Shown here: positions 51,530 to 59,315 of the stretch, piece by piece
Numbering within the stretch: the stretch's first letter is position 1
Layout: each line of letters starts with the position of its first letter
Position numbers and translations under genes: made by a program
Notes under the pieces: model-generated
Seen by the model: the letters and a program-made list of their open reading frames with translations, nothing else
Told to the model about the DNA's origin: nothing
Databases searched by the model: none
Source: Naumannella halotolerans
Lineage (GTDB): Bacteria > Actinomycetota > Actinomycetes > Propionibacteriales > Propionibacteriaceae
DNA: 64,000 bases
Direction: 5' to 3'
Assembly: GCF_004364645.1 (NCBI RefSeq)
Contig: NZ_SOAW01000002.1
Coordinates: forward strand, 434,001 to 498,000

Positions 51530-52449
51530 CCGGGATCTATCTCGGACTCCTGCTCTTCGTCGGTCTGGTGGCGGCGGCGGTGGCGGCGTTCTGGTCCGAT
51601 GTCCTGCAACGCCGCCGGATGATCACCGGTGCCACGGTCGGCACCGAGCGAGCCGGGGTCAGTGGGACCCCGTGGGGGCGTCTGAGCGGATGGTTCACGC
51701 GTACCCGCCCGGGACGATACCTGCAGACCGAACTGACCTTGTCCGGGCTCAGCTATCCGCCGCTGTCCGTGGCGATCGTGCTCCTGGTGCTGACGATCGT
51801 CCTCCCCTATGTGCTCAGCGCCCTGTTCGCTCCGCTGTTCGGTGCCCTCGGCCTGATCCTCGGATTCGTCATTCTGCGGGTCTGGCTGCGACGTCAACGC
51901 GCTCGCCGACAGGAGCGCTTCGTGCAACAGATCCCGGAGTTGGCCCGGGTGCTCTCGAATGCGGCCAATGCGGGTCTGAGCATCATCACCGCTTGGTCGA
52001 TCGCCGAACGTGAGATGTACGAACCGGCCAGGACCGAGATCCAGAAGGTCAATGAGGCGGTGCGGTTCGGCGCGCCTTTGGAGACCGCGCTGGGGCACCT
52101 GTACGAGCGGGTTCCGGCCCGCGAGGTGCGGGTGCTCGTCTCCACCCTGGCAGTGAGCATCAGGTCCGGCGGTTCCTTGGTAAAGGCGCTGCGCGACATC
52201 TCGGTCACCCTCGACGACCGCAAGGAGGTCCGGCGGGAGGTGCGAACCACGCTGGCTCAGGCGCGGGTCACCAGTTGGCTGGTGGCGGCCATGGCTGTCG
52301 GCATGCTGGTGATGTTGAATGTGATCCAGCCGGGAACCGTGGAGAAGATGACTCAGAACATCATCGGCCAGGTCACCTTGGTGGTCGGTTTCAGCCTGCT
52401 GGCGCTGGGCCAGTTCCTGGCCTATCGAGTGACGAAGGTCGACGTCTGA
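51526..52449 (+). CDS. tadB: Tad pilus inner-membrane platform protein TadB
   Basis: 307 residues with an N-terminal helix, two helices near 75-125, a GspF/T2SSF domain (RQERFVQQIPELARVLSNAANAGLSIITAW ... VSTLAVSIRSGGSLVKALRDISVTLDDR), and two C-terminal helices. It forms the platform with TadC that CpaF acts on. The start is taken as the TTG whose last bases overlap the cpaF stop (TTGA), in keeping with the overlapping style of this operon; a GTG at 51511 is the alternative. Confidence 0.87.
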   Translation: MTGIYLGLLLFVGLVAAAVAAFWSDVLQRRRMITGATVGTERAGVSGTPWGRLSGWFTRTRPGRYLQTELTLSGLSYPPLSVAIVLLVLTIVLPYVLSALFAPLFGALGLILGFVILRVWLRRQRARRQERFVQQIPELARVLSNAANAGLSIITAWSIAEREMYEPARTEIQKVNEAVRFGAPLETALGHLYERVPAREVRVLVSTLAVSIRSGGSLVKALRDISVTLDDRKEVRREVRTTLAQARVTSWLVAAMAVGMLVMLNVIQPGTVEKMTQNIIGQVTLVVGFSLLALGQFLAYRVTKVDV

Positions 52450-53363
52450 TGTTGTCCTTCTCCGCGCTCTGGCCCGCGATCGGTGCCAGCGGAGCGTTCG
52501 TGATGGCGCTCATCGGGTACCGGATGATGCGGGGCAATCCCAGCGACTACCTGGACGCCGAGGACATCCTGCTGCTGCGCGAGCAGCGCAGGCGGGAGAG
52601 GGCGCGGGGGGCCACACCGCTGGGGCGGCTGGCGGCGAAGCTCACCCCACAGTTGCGCAGGCTGATCGGGCGGCGCGGGGTGGAGTACCTGCAGCGACAG
52701 ATCGCCAATGCCGGGAGCCCGGCGGACATGAGCGTCGACGGACTGCTCAAATCGGTGGCTCTGTGGGTCCTGATCATGCTGCCCCTGGCGATCTTGTTCC
52801 TCGCCCGGGGAATGATCGTGGTGGCGGCGATGTTGCCGCTGCTGGTCGTGTTCATGCCCTTGATGCCGTTGTTGCGCCGGGCCCGGATCCGGCGGGAATC
52901 GATCGACAACGACCTACCCGACTTCTTGGACATCTTGTCGGTCACGGTGTCGGCAGGGATCGGTTTCCGGGCCGCACTGTCCCGGGTGGCGGATCGTTTC
53001 CGAGGTCCCCTGGCCGAGGAGATTCGGTTGACACTCGATCAGCTGGGGCATGGTGCCCCACTGCGTGTCGCCTTCAACGGGTTGCAGGAACGTACCGGCT
53101 CGGTTGCCGTTCGTAGTTTCGTGACGGCGTTCCTGCAATCGGAGGAACTGGGCGCACCACTGGCCGCCACCTTGAACCAGATCGCCGTCGACATGCGACG
53201 GGAACGGAGCCAGGCTCTCCGGAAGTCCGCGGCGGAGAAGGCGCCGCAGGTCACGTTGATCACCTCGTTGTTCCTGGTCCCGGCAGCGTTGTTGTTCGTG
53301 GTGGTCGGTCTGGTGATCGGCGCCGAGATCGACTTCGCCGAGATCTTCCGGTCCTTCCAGTGA
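52449..53363 (+). CDS. tadC: Tad pilus inner-membrane platform protein TadC
   Basis: 304 residues, second platform subunit. The GspF-like segment is LPDFLDILSVTVSAGIGFRAALSRVADRFRGPLAEEI, and LNQIAVDMRRERSQALRKSAAEKAPQVTLITSLFLVPAALLFVVVG closes the protein, as in TadC. The ATG overlaps the tadB stop by one base (TGATG); the stop overlaps the histidine kinase GTG. The helix order matches the family. Confidence 0.88.
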   Translation: MLSFSALWPAIGASGAFVMALIGYRMMRGNPSDYLDAEDILLLREQRRRERARGATPLGRLAAKLTPQLRRLIGRRGVEYLQRQIANAGSPADMSVDGLLKSVALWVLIMLPLAILFLARGMIVVAAMLPLLVVFMPLMPLLRRARIRRESIDNDLPDFLDILSVTVSAGIGFRAALSRVADRFRGPLAEEIRLTLDQLGHGAPLRVAFNGLQERTGSVAVRSFVTAFLQSEELGAPLAATLNQIAVDMRRERSQALRKSAAEKAPQVTLITSLFLVPAALLFVVVGLVIGAEIDFAEIFRSFQ

Positions 53364-54565
53364 GTGGGGCGGCGCCGGACATTCGGCTTCCGGCCGAGGA
53401 TGACGATGCGGAGATGCTGCTGCAGGACGGCCAGTTCAGCTGGCTGGTCCGCTGGTGTTTCGTCTCCCGACTGATCTGCCTGGCGATCGCCTCTCCGGTG
53501 ATCTTCTGGTTCGAGCCCTCGCCGGTGGCCGTGATCTGTCTCGTGCTGCTGATCGGCAGCAGTTTGGCGTTGAGCCGCAGTGTCTGGCTGATCCGGCAGA
53601 TCATCAGGCACCCGTTGTGGGCCTCGGCGGATGTCCTGGTCAGCGCGCTGCTGATCCTTGCGGTCCCGGTCGGTCAGCCGGCTGTGCTGACCGTGATCTC
53701 CACTGCACTGATCGCCGGCATGCTCTTCCCCTCCCGGGTACTGGCGCTGCTGATCGTACCGCTGATGTTCGCCACCATGGTGCCGATGATCATGGGGCAG
53801 ACCGGGACGGCGCTGCGGGATGTCTTGCTGACTGTGACCGGCCTTCCGGTGATCGTGCTCGGTGTGGCACTGATCGGCGCCGTGGTGAGGATCACTGTGC
53901 GCCGGTTGGTGCAGGCACAGACCGAAGTCGCCGCCGCGCAGTCGGAGAAGGCGGCTGCCGATGAGCGTGCCCGATTGGCGCGCGACATGCACGACTCGGT
54001 GGGGAAGTCGTTGCATGGCATCTCGCTGGCAGCACGCTCGCTGCCGAGGGCACTGGAGCGGAGCCCGGAGCTGGCCACGCAGACTGCCGACGAGCTCGCC
54101 CGGGCCGCTGAGGTGGCGGCTCGGGAGGCTCGGGAGATCCTTGTCGATCTGCGTCGGGGTGAACAGGATCGCCCGATGATCGAGGTCGTGACCGAAGTGG
54201 TGGGCACCTGGTCGGACCGGTCCGGGATCCCGGTCGCCTACGGCGGGGTACGCGCCGTCGACTGTCCCCCGGCGGTGGTGAAGCAACTGGTTCCGAGTCT
54301 GCAGGAGATGCTGCACAACGTGGAGAAGCATGCACGGGCGACGGCGGTGGAGGTCGAGTTGCTGGGCGATGCCGAGACGGTCACGGTGGTGGTCCGGGAC
54401 AACGGGGTGGGTATCCCGGAGGGCCGCATGTCGCGGGCGGTCGACGGAGGTCACTACGGGTTGAAGGGCATCGGCGAGCGCGCCGAGTTGGTGGGTGGTG
54501 GAGTCTCCGTGGAGACCCCCAGCGGAGGAGGGACTGAGATCAGATGGACGGCGACCAGGCAATGA
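53360..54565 (+). CDS. Sensor histidine kinase, NarL-type (HisKA_3), embedded in the Tad operon
   Basis: 401 residues: a hydrophilic N-terminus, five or six membrane helices (about 30-185), a coiled linker (RLVQAQTEVAAAQSEKAAADERARLA), HisKA_3 with the phosphorylated His in RDMHDSVGKSLHGISLAA (about H210), and a HATPase domain with EMLHNVEKHA, VRDNGVGIPE and HYGLKGIGERAELVGG. There is no large extracytoplasmic sensor, so it probably senses through its membrane helices. The GTG overlaps the tadC stop, tying it to pilus production. Partner regulator follows. Confidence 0.88.
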   Translation: MSGAAPDIRLPAEDDDAEMLLQDGQFSWLVRWCFVSRLICLAIASPVIFWFEPSPVAVICLVLLIGSSLALSRSVWLIRQIIRHPLWASADVLVSALLILAVPVGQPAVLTVISTALIAGMLFPSRVLALLIVPLMFATMVPMIMGQTGTALRDVLLTVTGLPVIVLGVALIGAVVRITVRRLVQAQTEVAAAQSEKAAADERARLARDMHDSVGKSLHGISLAARSLPRALERSPELATQTADELARAAEVAAREAREILVDLRRGEQDRPMIEVVTEVVGTWSDRSGIPVAYGGVRAVDCPPAVVKQLVPSLQEMLHNVEKHARATAVEVELLGDAETVTVVVRDNGVGIPEGRMSRAVDGGHYGLKGIGERAELVGGGVSVETPSGGGTEIRWTATRQ

Positions 54566-55218
54566 ACGGTCATGAGGGCGAGGCGGCGCCTGCCGAGGGT
54601 GTATGCCGGGTGGGCATCGTCGACGACAATGCGGTCGTTCGGATGGGCATTCGCAGCCTGTTGACGACCGATCCTTCGATCACCGTGGTCGGTGAGGCAG
54701 CCAATGGTCACGACGCCGTCCAACTGGTGCGGCGCGAACACCCCGATGTGTTGTTGCTGGATGTCCGGATGCCCCGACAGGACGGTGTCTCGGTGGCCGT
54801 GGAGCTCTCCGGTGAGACGTCGATCGTGATGCTCACCTATTCGGAGGCCCCTGATGTCATCGGAGCGGCGGTACGGGCCGGGGCCAAGGGTTATCTGGTC
54901 CACGGGCACTTCGACGAGAACGAGTTGATCAGTGCGGTCCGGCTCGCCCACCGAGGTATGGGGACCTTCTCACCGCAGGCGATCACTGCCCTGGCGAGTC
55001 CGCGCCGCAGCCGGGACGGACTGATCGCGCAGTATCACCTGTCCGAACGCGAAGCCGAGATCATCGAACTGATCTCCACCGGTGCCGACAATACGACGAT
55101 CGCCGGCTCGCTCTTCATCGCGGAGAAGACCGTGAAGAATCACATCAACCGGCTCTTCGCCAAACTGGGTGTCCGTAATCGGGGTGAGGCGATCAGTCTG
55201 TGGCTCGGTGACGCCTGA
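54544..55218 (+). CDS. Response regulator, LuxR/NarL family, Tad-associated
   Basis: 224 residues. The receiver domain has VGIVDDNAVVRMGI, the phosphoacceptor in LLLDVRMPRQDG (about D74) and KGYLVHG. The GerE/LuxR helix-turn-helix is LSEREAEIIELISTGADNTTIAGSLFIAEKTVKNHINRLFAKLGV. The frame overlaps the kinase; the ATG at 54544 has GGAGGAGGG upstream but with long spacing, and the in-frame ATG at 54562 makes an ATGA overlap with the kinase stop. Likely target: the flp promoter just downstream, or the flanking module promoters. Confidence 0.88.
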   Translation: MDGDQAMNGHEGEAAPAEGVCRVGIVDDNAVVRMGIRSLLTTDPSITVVGEAANGHDAVQLVRREHPDVLLLDVRMPRQDGVSVAVELSGETSIVMLTYSEAPDVIGAAVRAGAKGYLVHGHFDENELISAVRLAHRGMGTFSPQAITALASPRRSRDGLIAQYHLSEREAEIIELISTGADNTTIAGSLFIAEKTVKNHINRLFAKLGVRNRGEAISLWLGDA

Positions 55219-55250
55219 TCCGAAACCGGGTTCGTTTTTGGGCCCAGGGT

Positions 55251-55266
55251 TGGGCCTTCGGGCCCA
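55251..55266 (+). terminator. Short UUCG-loop hairpin after the response regulator gene
   Basis: TGGGCC TTCG GGCCCA is a six-bp stem with a stable UUCG tetraloop, 33 bp beyond the stop at 55218. It separates the core operon from the flp promoter. Confidence 0.5.
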
Positions 55267-55288
55267 TCACGGCGGACCGGCTGATCCG

Positions 55289-55294
55289 TAGTGT
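55289..55294 (+). promoter_or_regulatory. Candidate -10 box for the flp gene
   Basis: TAGTGT lies about 68 bases before the flp ATG and seven before an in-frame GTG at 55302. A strong separate promoter for the major pilin is expected. Confidence 0.4.
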
Positions 55295-55361
55295 TCCTGT
55301 TGTGCCGCAGAGAGCGGCCGGAGAACTTCAAGAAAATCAAGACCGACTGAAGGGCATCATC

Positions 55362-55583
55362 ATGAACAGCTTCCTGATCACCATCTTCGCCACCCTGCAG
55401 GCAACTCTGGACAACCGTTTGGGCAAGCGGGACAGCGGCCAGGGAACCTTGGAGTACGTGGGCATGATCGCGGTGGCCGCCGTCGTCATCGTGGCTGTCA
55501 TCACCGTCCTGCAGGGCGCCGAGCTCGGCACCTGGGTCCAGGGCTTCATCGACAACGTGAAGAGCTCGGTCTCGGCTGGCTGA
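55362..55583 (+). CDS. flp: Flp-type major pilin
   Basis: 73 residues, the structural subunit of the Tad pilus. Leader of 26 residues ending KRDSG; cleavage after G26 gives QGTLEYVGMIAVAAVVIVAVITVLQ with the glutamate at +5 and the adjacent tyrosine typical of Flp pilins. The mature pilin is about 47 residues. The ATG at 55362 has GAAGGG upstream; an upstream GTG at 55302 would add a 20-residue extension of non-pilin character. It has its own promoter and a perfect hairpin directly after it, as expected for a highly expressed subunit. Confidence 0.92.
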   Translation: MNSFLITIFATLQATLDNRLGKRDSGQGTLEYVGMIAVAAVVIVAVITVLQGAELGTWVQGFIDNVKSSVSAG

Positions 55584-55599
55584 TCCTCCTCCGGCACCG

Positions 55600-55631
55600 A
55601 ATCGGCTGACCGAATCACCGGTCAGCCGATT
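55600..55631. terminator. Strong hairpin terminator after flp
   Basis: Perfect 13-bp stem AATCGGCTGACCG / CGGTCAGCCGATT with a six-base loop, followed by TTT. Partial readthrough would supply the TadG-like gene. Confidence 0.85.
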
Positions 55632-55710
55632 TCGGCGTTCCGAGACGGACGGACAAAACTACTGGCGAGGCACTGCGGAAGTGGCTCGCCCCGCCCACAG
55701 CACCCCCACC

Positions 55711-55755
55711 CCGAGCAGACAGGGATCAGATGCCCGAGCAGACAGGGATCAGATG
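55711..55755 (+). repeat. Tandem duplication of the ribosome binding site and start codon before the TadG-like gene
   Basis: CCGAGCAGACAGGGATCAGA plus TG occurs at 55711-55732 and again at 55734-55755 (period 23). Each copy carries an AGGG and an ATG. The first ATG (55730) opens a short frame whose stop overlaps the second ATG. Confidence 0.85.
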
Positions 55756-55756
55756 A
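55730..55756 (+). CDS. Eight-residue leader ORF coupled to the TadG-like gene
   Basis: Encodes MPEQTGIR and ends with TGA at 55754-55756, which overlaps the ATG of the next gene (ATGA). It was created by the 23-bp duplication. It may couple or limit translation of the downstream gene. No function for the peptide is proposed; it is below the size at which coding can be shown by sequence alone. Confidence 0.35.
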   Translation: MPEQTGIR

Positions 55757-56460
55757 AGGTCGTCAACCAGTCCCAGGTGCCGCTCCCGCACGACGCCGAG
55801 CGTGGATCCGGACCGGTCACGGTGGTGCTCTTCCTGGGAATCCTGGCAGTGGTCTTCGCCATCGGGGTGACCGCTGTCGGCGGCGTCGCCAACAAGGAGA
55901 CCTCGGCCGCCCAAGCCGCGGCCGATGCCGCAGCACTGGCGGGTGCGCGGTCCATCTTGGACCGAGCACCGTCCGATCTGGCTCCGGGCTTCCGCTTTCC
56001 CACCGAGATCCCGGTGCTGCTCGGAGGGTCCGCCTGTTCGGCGCGGGGTCACGCGGAGGCCCAACGGCTGGCCCAGACCAACGGCGCGAACGTGACCGAC
56101 TACTGCTGGAATCCGTTCACCGATCGGATCAGCGTCACCGTCACCCTGCCTGCCACCGAGGTGTCGGGTGATGTGGTGAGTGCCTCGGCCGTGGCCCAGA
56201 CCCGGTTCGCTCCGGGGAGCTGCACGGTTGACCCTGGATTCGACATCCCGACGCCGTCACCGACGCCCTCGGCCGAGCCCCCCTCGCCGAGCCCGGGTCC
56301 GACTTCCACGCCTGAGCCGCCGCCGATCCTCGACACCGACATCGAATGCGGCGGATTCAGCTATCCGATCACTTGGGACATGAGCCTGAATCGATTCGTC
56401 TTCCTGGACCCTCCGTTGGCGACCTTGTTGGACGACCTCGACCCACGGCTGGTGGCCTGA
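55753..56460 (+). CDS. TadG-like pilus-assembly protein
   Basis: 235 residues. The N-terminal part matches the TadG/TadE-like helical segment (AERGSGPVTVVLFLGILAVVFAIGVTAVGGVANKETSAAQAAADAAALAGARSIL), but without a glutamate at +5, so it is probably an uncleaved membrane anchor. Outside the membrane are a small domain with cysteines (GGSACSARG, DYCWNPF, GSCTVDPG, DIECGGF), a Pro/Ser/Thr stalk, and a short C-terminal segment. It lacks the vWA domain of full-length TadG; the separate vWA protein at 44372 may supply that function. Confidence 0.75.
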   Translation: MKVVNQSQVPLPHDAERGSGPVTVVLFLGILAVVFAIGVTAVGGVANKETSAAQAAADAAALAGARSILDRAPSDLAPGFRFPTEIPVLLGGSACSARGHAEAQRLAQTNGANVTDYCWNPFTDRISVTVTLPATEVSGDVVSASAVAQTRFAPGSCTVDPGFDIPTPSPTPSAEPPSPSPGPTSTPEPPPILDTDIECGGFSYPITWDMSLNRFVFLDPPLATLLDDLDPRLVA

Positions 56461-56467
56461 CGCTCGG

Positions 56468-56911
56468 TCAGCCCCGTCGCCAGGGGAGGTGCAGCGCAGG
56501 CACCACACGTCCGAACAGCGGCGCACTCAGTACCCCGAGCAGCCAGGGCAAGCCGCAGAGCAGTGCTTGTGTGGGCGCTACCTCGGTCCGCAGGACCACG
56601 ACCACGGTGGCGACACCTATCAGCAGTGGAACAGTGCCGGCGAAGATCAAACTCCGAATGAATGAACGTTCCCGTCGCGGGACGGCCAACATGGCGATCG
56701 CGCTGGAGTAGAGACTCAGCAGTGCCGCGGCCACAGCCATCCGGGTGGTCGAGAAGACTGTGGTGCCCGAGGCTGTCCCGAACACGGCCATCGCCAGCAT
56801 CGCCATCCCGAGGAGGGCGACCGACCAGGCGAGTGCTGCCCGCTTCGGCAGTGCCATCGGTTCTCCGGCAGGGTCGCGCTGGGCTGCGTAACTCCACTGT
56901 TGCTCACTCAT
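56468..56911 (-). CDS. Four-helix membrane protein of the right Tad-flanking module
   Basis: 147 residues: a hydrophilic N-terminus of about 25 residues, then four helices (ALAWSVALLGMAMLAMAVFG, MAVAAALLSLYSSAIAMLAV, SLIFAGTVPLLIGVATVVVVL, ALLCGLPWLLGVLSAPLFG), ending HLPWRRG. No family named. Its ATG overlaps the stop of the upstream secreted-protein gene by four bases. Topology and size match the protein at 42411. Confidence 0.7.
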   Translation of the reverse strand: MSEQQWSYAAQRDPAGEPMALPKRAALAWSVALLGMAMLAMAVFGTASGTTVFSTTRMAVAAALLSLYSSAIAMLAVPRRERSFIRSLIFAGTVPLLIGVATVVVVLRTEVAPTQALLCGLPWLLGVLSAPLFGRVVPALHLPWRRG

Positions 56912-57450
56912 CGATTCCACCGCGCCGACTCCACGACCCCGGTCAGCGCTGTGCCCGTGATGCTCCCGGAGCTCAACACCACGAGGATGCCGGCCGGCCC
57001 CGTCGAGCGAGTCAGCACCAACATCGCTCCCTCGTAGGTGATCCCGTCGGTGGTGGAACCAGCATCCGAGGTGAGCCGGTAGCGCAGATCGATGCGGGTA
57101 CGCAGATCGCTGCTCGTTCCACGCTCGGTCCGACCCAGGATCTCCAGACCCGGTTGGGCGCCGGTGGCGGCGGAGGACATCATCAGGGCCAATACCTCGT
57201 CCGAACTCCCTGTGTGCAGGTCGGCCCGTGCGAGCATCACTGCCGAGGGCGCGACCTGGGACCCCCGGTATCCCTGCCACTGCCAGTTCAGATCGGGAAC
57301 GACCACAGAGGAGCCTTCGGCCAAGTCCGCACCGGGAGTGAAGGAGAGGTCGCCCACCGTGAGGGTGTCGGCTCGGGCGAGAGGAACGCTCGCGCCGAGC
57401 AGCGTTGCTGCCCCGAGGAGGAGCAGGCTGCGGCGGTGCAACGGTCTCAT
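56908..57450 (-). CDS. Secreted protein of the right Tad-flanking module
   Basis: 180 residues with a signal peptide (MRPLHRRSLLLLGAATLLGASVPLARA) and no lipobox. The mature part is beta-rich with one central helix (SAVMLARADLHTGSSDEVLALMM), RTRIDLRYRLTSDAG, and a C-terminal SITGTALTGVVESARW. The arrangement resembles the lipoprotein at 42922, though identity is low by eye. Four-base overlaps on both sides place it in a tight three-gene operon. Function unknown. Confidence 0.68.
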   Translation of the reverse strand: MRPLHRRSLLLLGAATLLGASVPLARADTLTVGDLSFTPGADLAEGSSVVVPDLNWQWQGYRGSQVAPSAVMLARADLHTGSSDEVLALMMSSAATGAQPGLEILGRTERGTSSDLRTRIDLRYRLTSDAGSTTDGITYEGAMLVLTRSTGPAGILVVLSSGSITGTALTGVVESARWNR

Positions 57451-58748
57451 CCCGTGCACCCCTCGTCGGTGGTGACATCGCGGCTGACCCGTACCGGTTG
57501 TGGATCCATCTGGCGCGCCTCGACCAGATCCGCTTCCTCCCACGGCCCCCGCTCGTCGAGGGCGAACTGCTCGCCGAGCTGCGCATCGGCCGCACCGACG
57601 GAGACCCCGGTGTAGGTGAGGCTGACGATGGTGGCGCTACGGGCAAGGAACGAGCCGAACCGGTCCTCGGCAGCGGGAACCTGCGTGCTCATGGCCGTAC
57701 CCAGATCGATCATCACCCCGCCCTCGCGGGTGAGCCAGTCCAGGGTGACCTGACGCTCATCACGGGTACGTACCGGGATGCTCAGATAGACAACGTCGGT
57801 CAGGGCATCGGCTGCAGCCGGGCCGGACGGTGTGGCGGCGTTCTCCGCACCATCGGCGTCCTCCTCGGACGCGTCCTCGGCGAACGGATCCTGCGCGGTG
57901 GTGAAACCGATCACCACTTCGGTGATCTCCCCGACGGAGTTGATGGTCCATCGCAGTCTGCCGGTGATGTCCTCACCGTCGAGCTCTCCCTGCAGGGGCA
58001 CGGTGAGATTCGACTGGGCGGTGATCGTGTTCACCGAGACCTCGGCCGAACGATCGGTGTCGATCGCCAGCCAGCGTCCGGACTTCGGTCGCGGTGGTTC
58101 GTCCTGACCGGTAGCGGTGGGAAGGGGGGAGACTCGCGGATCCTGATGGCTCCGCAGGATGGTCGGTTCCGGAATCTCCCAGCCGCTGCTGTCGAGGACT
58201 CCGCTGAGCAATGCCAGGGCGGACCGCTGCTGCACCCAACGTCGGTGTTCGGCGTCGATGGCCTCCACCAGTTCCTGGCCGCCCTGGCCACCGGGCAGGA
58301 ACCATTCGCTGGGCATCGTCAGGGTGACCCCGGCGGTCGGATCGGACAGGGAACGTCCCTGCCCGGAAATCAGGTCCGGGACCTCGGCGTCGGCGGCGAA
58401 TCGCAGCCGATCCTCACCTGACCGGGTCGTCGACCAGGTCAACGGTACCCCGGAAGCAGTGGTGAGACTGGTCACCTGGGCCTCCGGGATCACCTCGTCC
58501 AGGCGAGCCAGGGTGCGGCACTGTGCCGGAGCCAGGCTCCGTGCGGCGGCCTCGGCCGTCGAATCGATGCAATTCGACAGACCCAGGGAGCCGATCTGGC
58601 AGGCCAGTCGGCCGACCGAGCTCTGCGCATGACTGGGAAGCAGGCTCAGGGTGCCGGTCAGCCCCAGCACCACGAGCAGGATCGCGATGGTCCGATCCAA
58701 TGCCTTGCCCCGGCGCTGGGTGCGCTCGATCGAGCGGTACCGCCCCAC
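57447..58748 (-). CDS. Large secreted or membrane-anchored member of the prepilin-like family, without prepilin motif
   Basis: 433 residues: a basic start (GRYRSIERTQRRGKALDR), one helix (TIAILLVVLGLTGTLSLL), a cysteine pair just after it (ACQIGSLGLSNC), then a beta-rich extracellular domain. The segment RWTINSVGEITEVVIGFTT parallels SITRNADGEITNVSFTTT at the 40777 gene and TVIRNANGKVDQVIFGTTT at the 59322 gene, suggesting a shared domain. No glutamate at +5 of a cleavage glycine, so it is unlikely to be processed as a pilin. First gene of the right-hand minus-strand operon. Confidence 0.68.
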   Translation of the reverse strand: MGRYRSIERTQRRGKALDRTIAILLVVLGLTGTLSLLPSHAQSSVGRLACQIGSLGLSNCIDSTAEAAARSLAPAQCRTLARLDEVIPEAQVTSLTTASGVPLTWSTTRSGEDRLRFAADAEVPDLISGQGRSLSDPTAGVTLTMPSEWFLPGGQGGQELVEAIDAEHRRWVQQRSALALLSGVLDSSGWEIPEPTILRSHQDPRVSPLPTATGQDEPPRPKSGRWLAIDTDRSAEVSVNTITAQSNLTVPLQGELDGEDITGRLRWTINSVGEITEVVIGFTTAQDPFAEDASEEDADGAENAATPSGPAAADALTDVVYLSIPVRTRDERQVTLDWLTREGGVMIDLGTAMSTQVPAAEDRFGSFLARSATIVSLTYTGVSVGAADAQLGEQFALDERGPWEEADLVEARQMDPQPVRVSRDVTTDEGCTG

Positions 58749-58792
58749 CAGAACCTCCCTTGTCCGCTGTCAGGCCGGCCCCTCGGACGGGC

Positions 58793-58798
58793 TAGTCT
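58793..58798 (+). promoter_or_regulatory. Candidate -10 box upstream of the DUF192 gene
   Basis: TAGTCT within the 90-bp divergent region between the right module and the DUF192 gene. Confidence 0.35.
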
Positions 58799-58837
58799 CG
58801 GCGGGACCTGTTGGAGTCTATCGATCGACGGGAGCAT

Positions 58838-59200
58838 GTGTTGACCAAGGAACGGTGGTTCGGTCCGGGTGATCGGAGACTGATCTGTGACGGCCGGGTG
58901 GTGGCCCCGGTGGTGCTGGCGGACAGTTATCGATTGCGGCGCAAGGGGTTGCTCGGCACTGCTGGTGTGACCGGGGCGATCTGGTTGACCCCATGTGCCT
59001 CGGTGCACATGGTCGGCATGCGCTACCCGATCGATGTCGCGGTCGTCGACGCCGACGGGATGGTGCTGAAGCGGGCCACTCTCCGACCGTGGACCGGACT
59101 GACCTGGCCTGCCCGGGGTGCTCGGGCGACCGTCGAGGCAGCCGCCGGTTCCATGTCCGAGTGGGGTATCGAGGTCGGTTCGCGCCTGAGTGTCGGCTGA
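58838..59200 (+). CDS. DUF192 family protein
   Basis: 120 residues of the small DUF192 family. Signatures are LADSYRLRRKGLLG, the conserved IWLTPCASVHMVGMRYPIDVAVVD (CxxVHTxgM-type motif), and ARATVEAAAGS near the end. Function is not established; such genes are often found next to Tad loci in actinobacteria. The GTG at 58838 (or the TTG three bases later, better spaced from GGGAG) is the likely start. Confidence 0.82.
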   Translation: MLTKERWFGPGDRRLICDGRVVAPVVLADSYRLRRKGLLGTAGVTGAIWLTPCASVHMVGMRYPIDVAVVDADGMVLKRATLRPWTGLTWPARGARATVEAAAGSMSEWGIEVGSRLSVG

Positions 59201-59260
59201 ACTGGACGCCGGGGGCCAGACGTTCGGGTTTGCCCCGCAGTCCTCTGCGACGCACTGAAT

Positions 59261-59286
59261 GGGCCCGGGATGGGGCCCCCGGGCCC
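59261..59286. terminator. Hairpin between the DUF192 gene and the large prepilin-like gene
   Basis: Perfect nine-bp stem GGGCCCGGG / CCCGGGCCC, 60 bp beyond the DUF192 stop and just upstream of the next promoter. Confidence 0.65.
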
Positions 59287-59309
59287 TGCTGATGTGGCGT
59301 CGACGGATC

Positions 59310-59315
59310 TAGCGT
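59310..59315 (+). promoter_or_regulatory. -10 box of a leaderless promoter for the 798-residue prepilin-like gene
   Basis: TAGCGT lies six bases before the GTG at 59322, so the gene is probably transcribed alone and without a leader. Confidence 0.55.

Noticed and set aside
55302-55361. N-terminal extension of Flp from the GTG at 55302
   Set aside because: It would add 20 hydrophilic residues not seen in Flp leaders, whereas the ATG at 55362 has a good ribosome binding site and gives a normal 26-residue leader. The GTG is mentioned only because a TAGTGT box precedes it.
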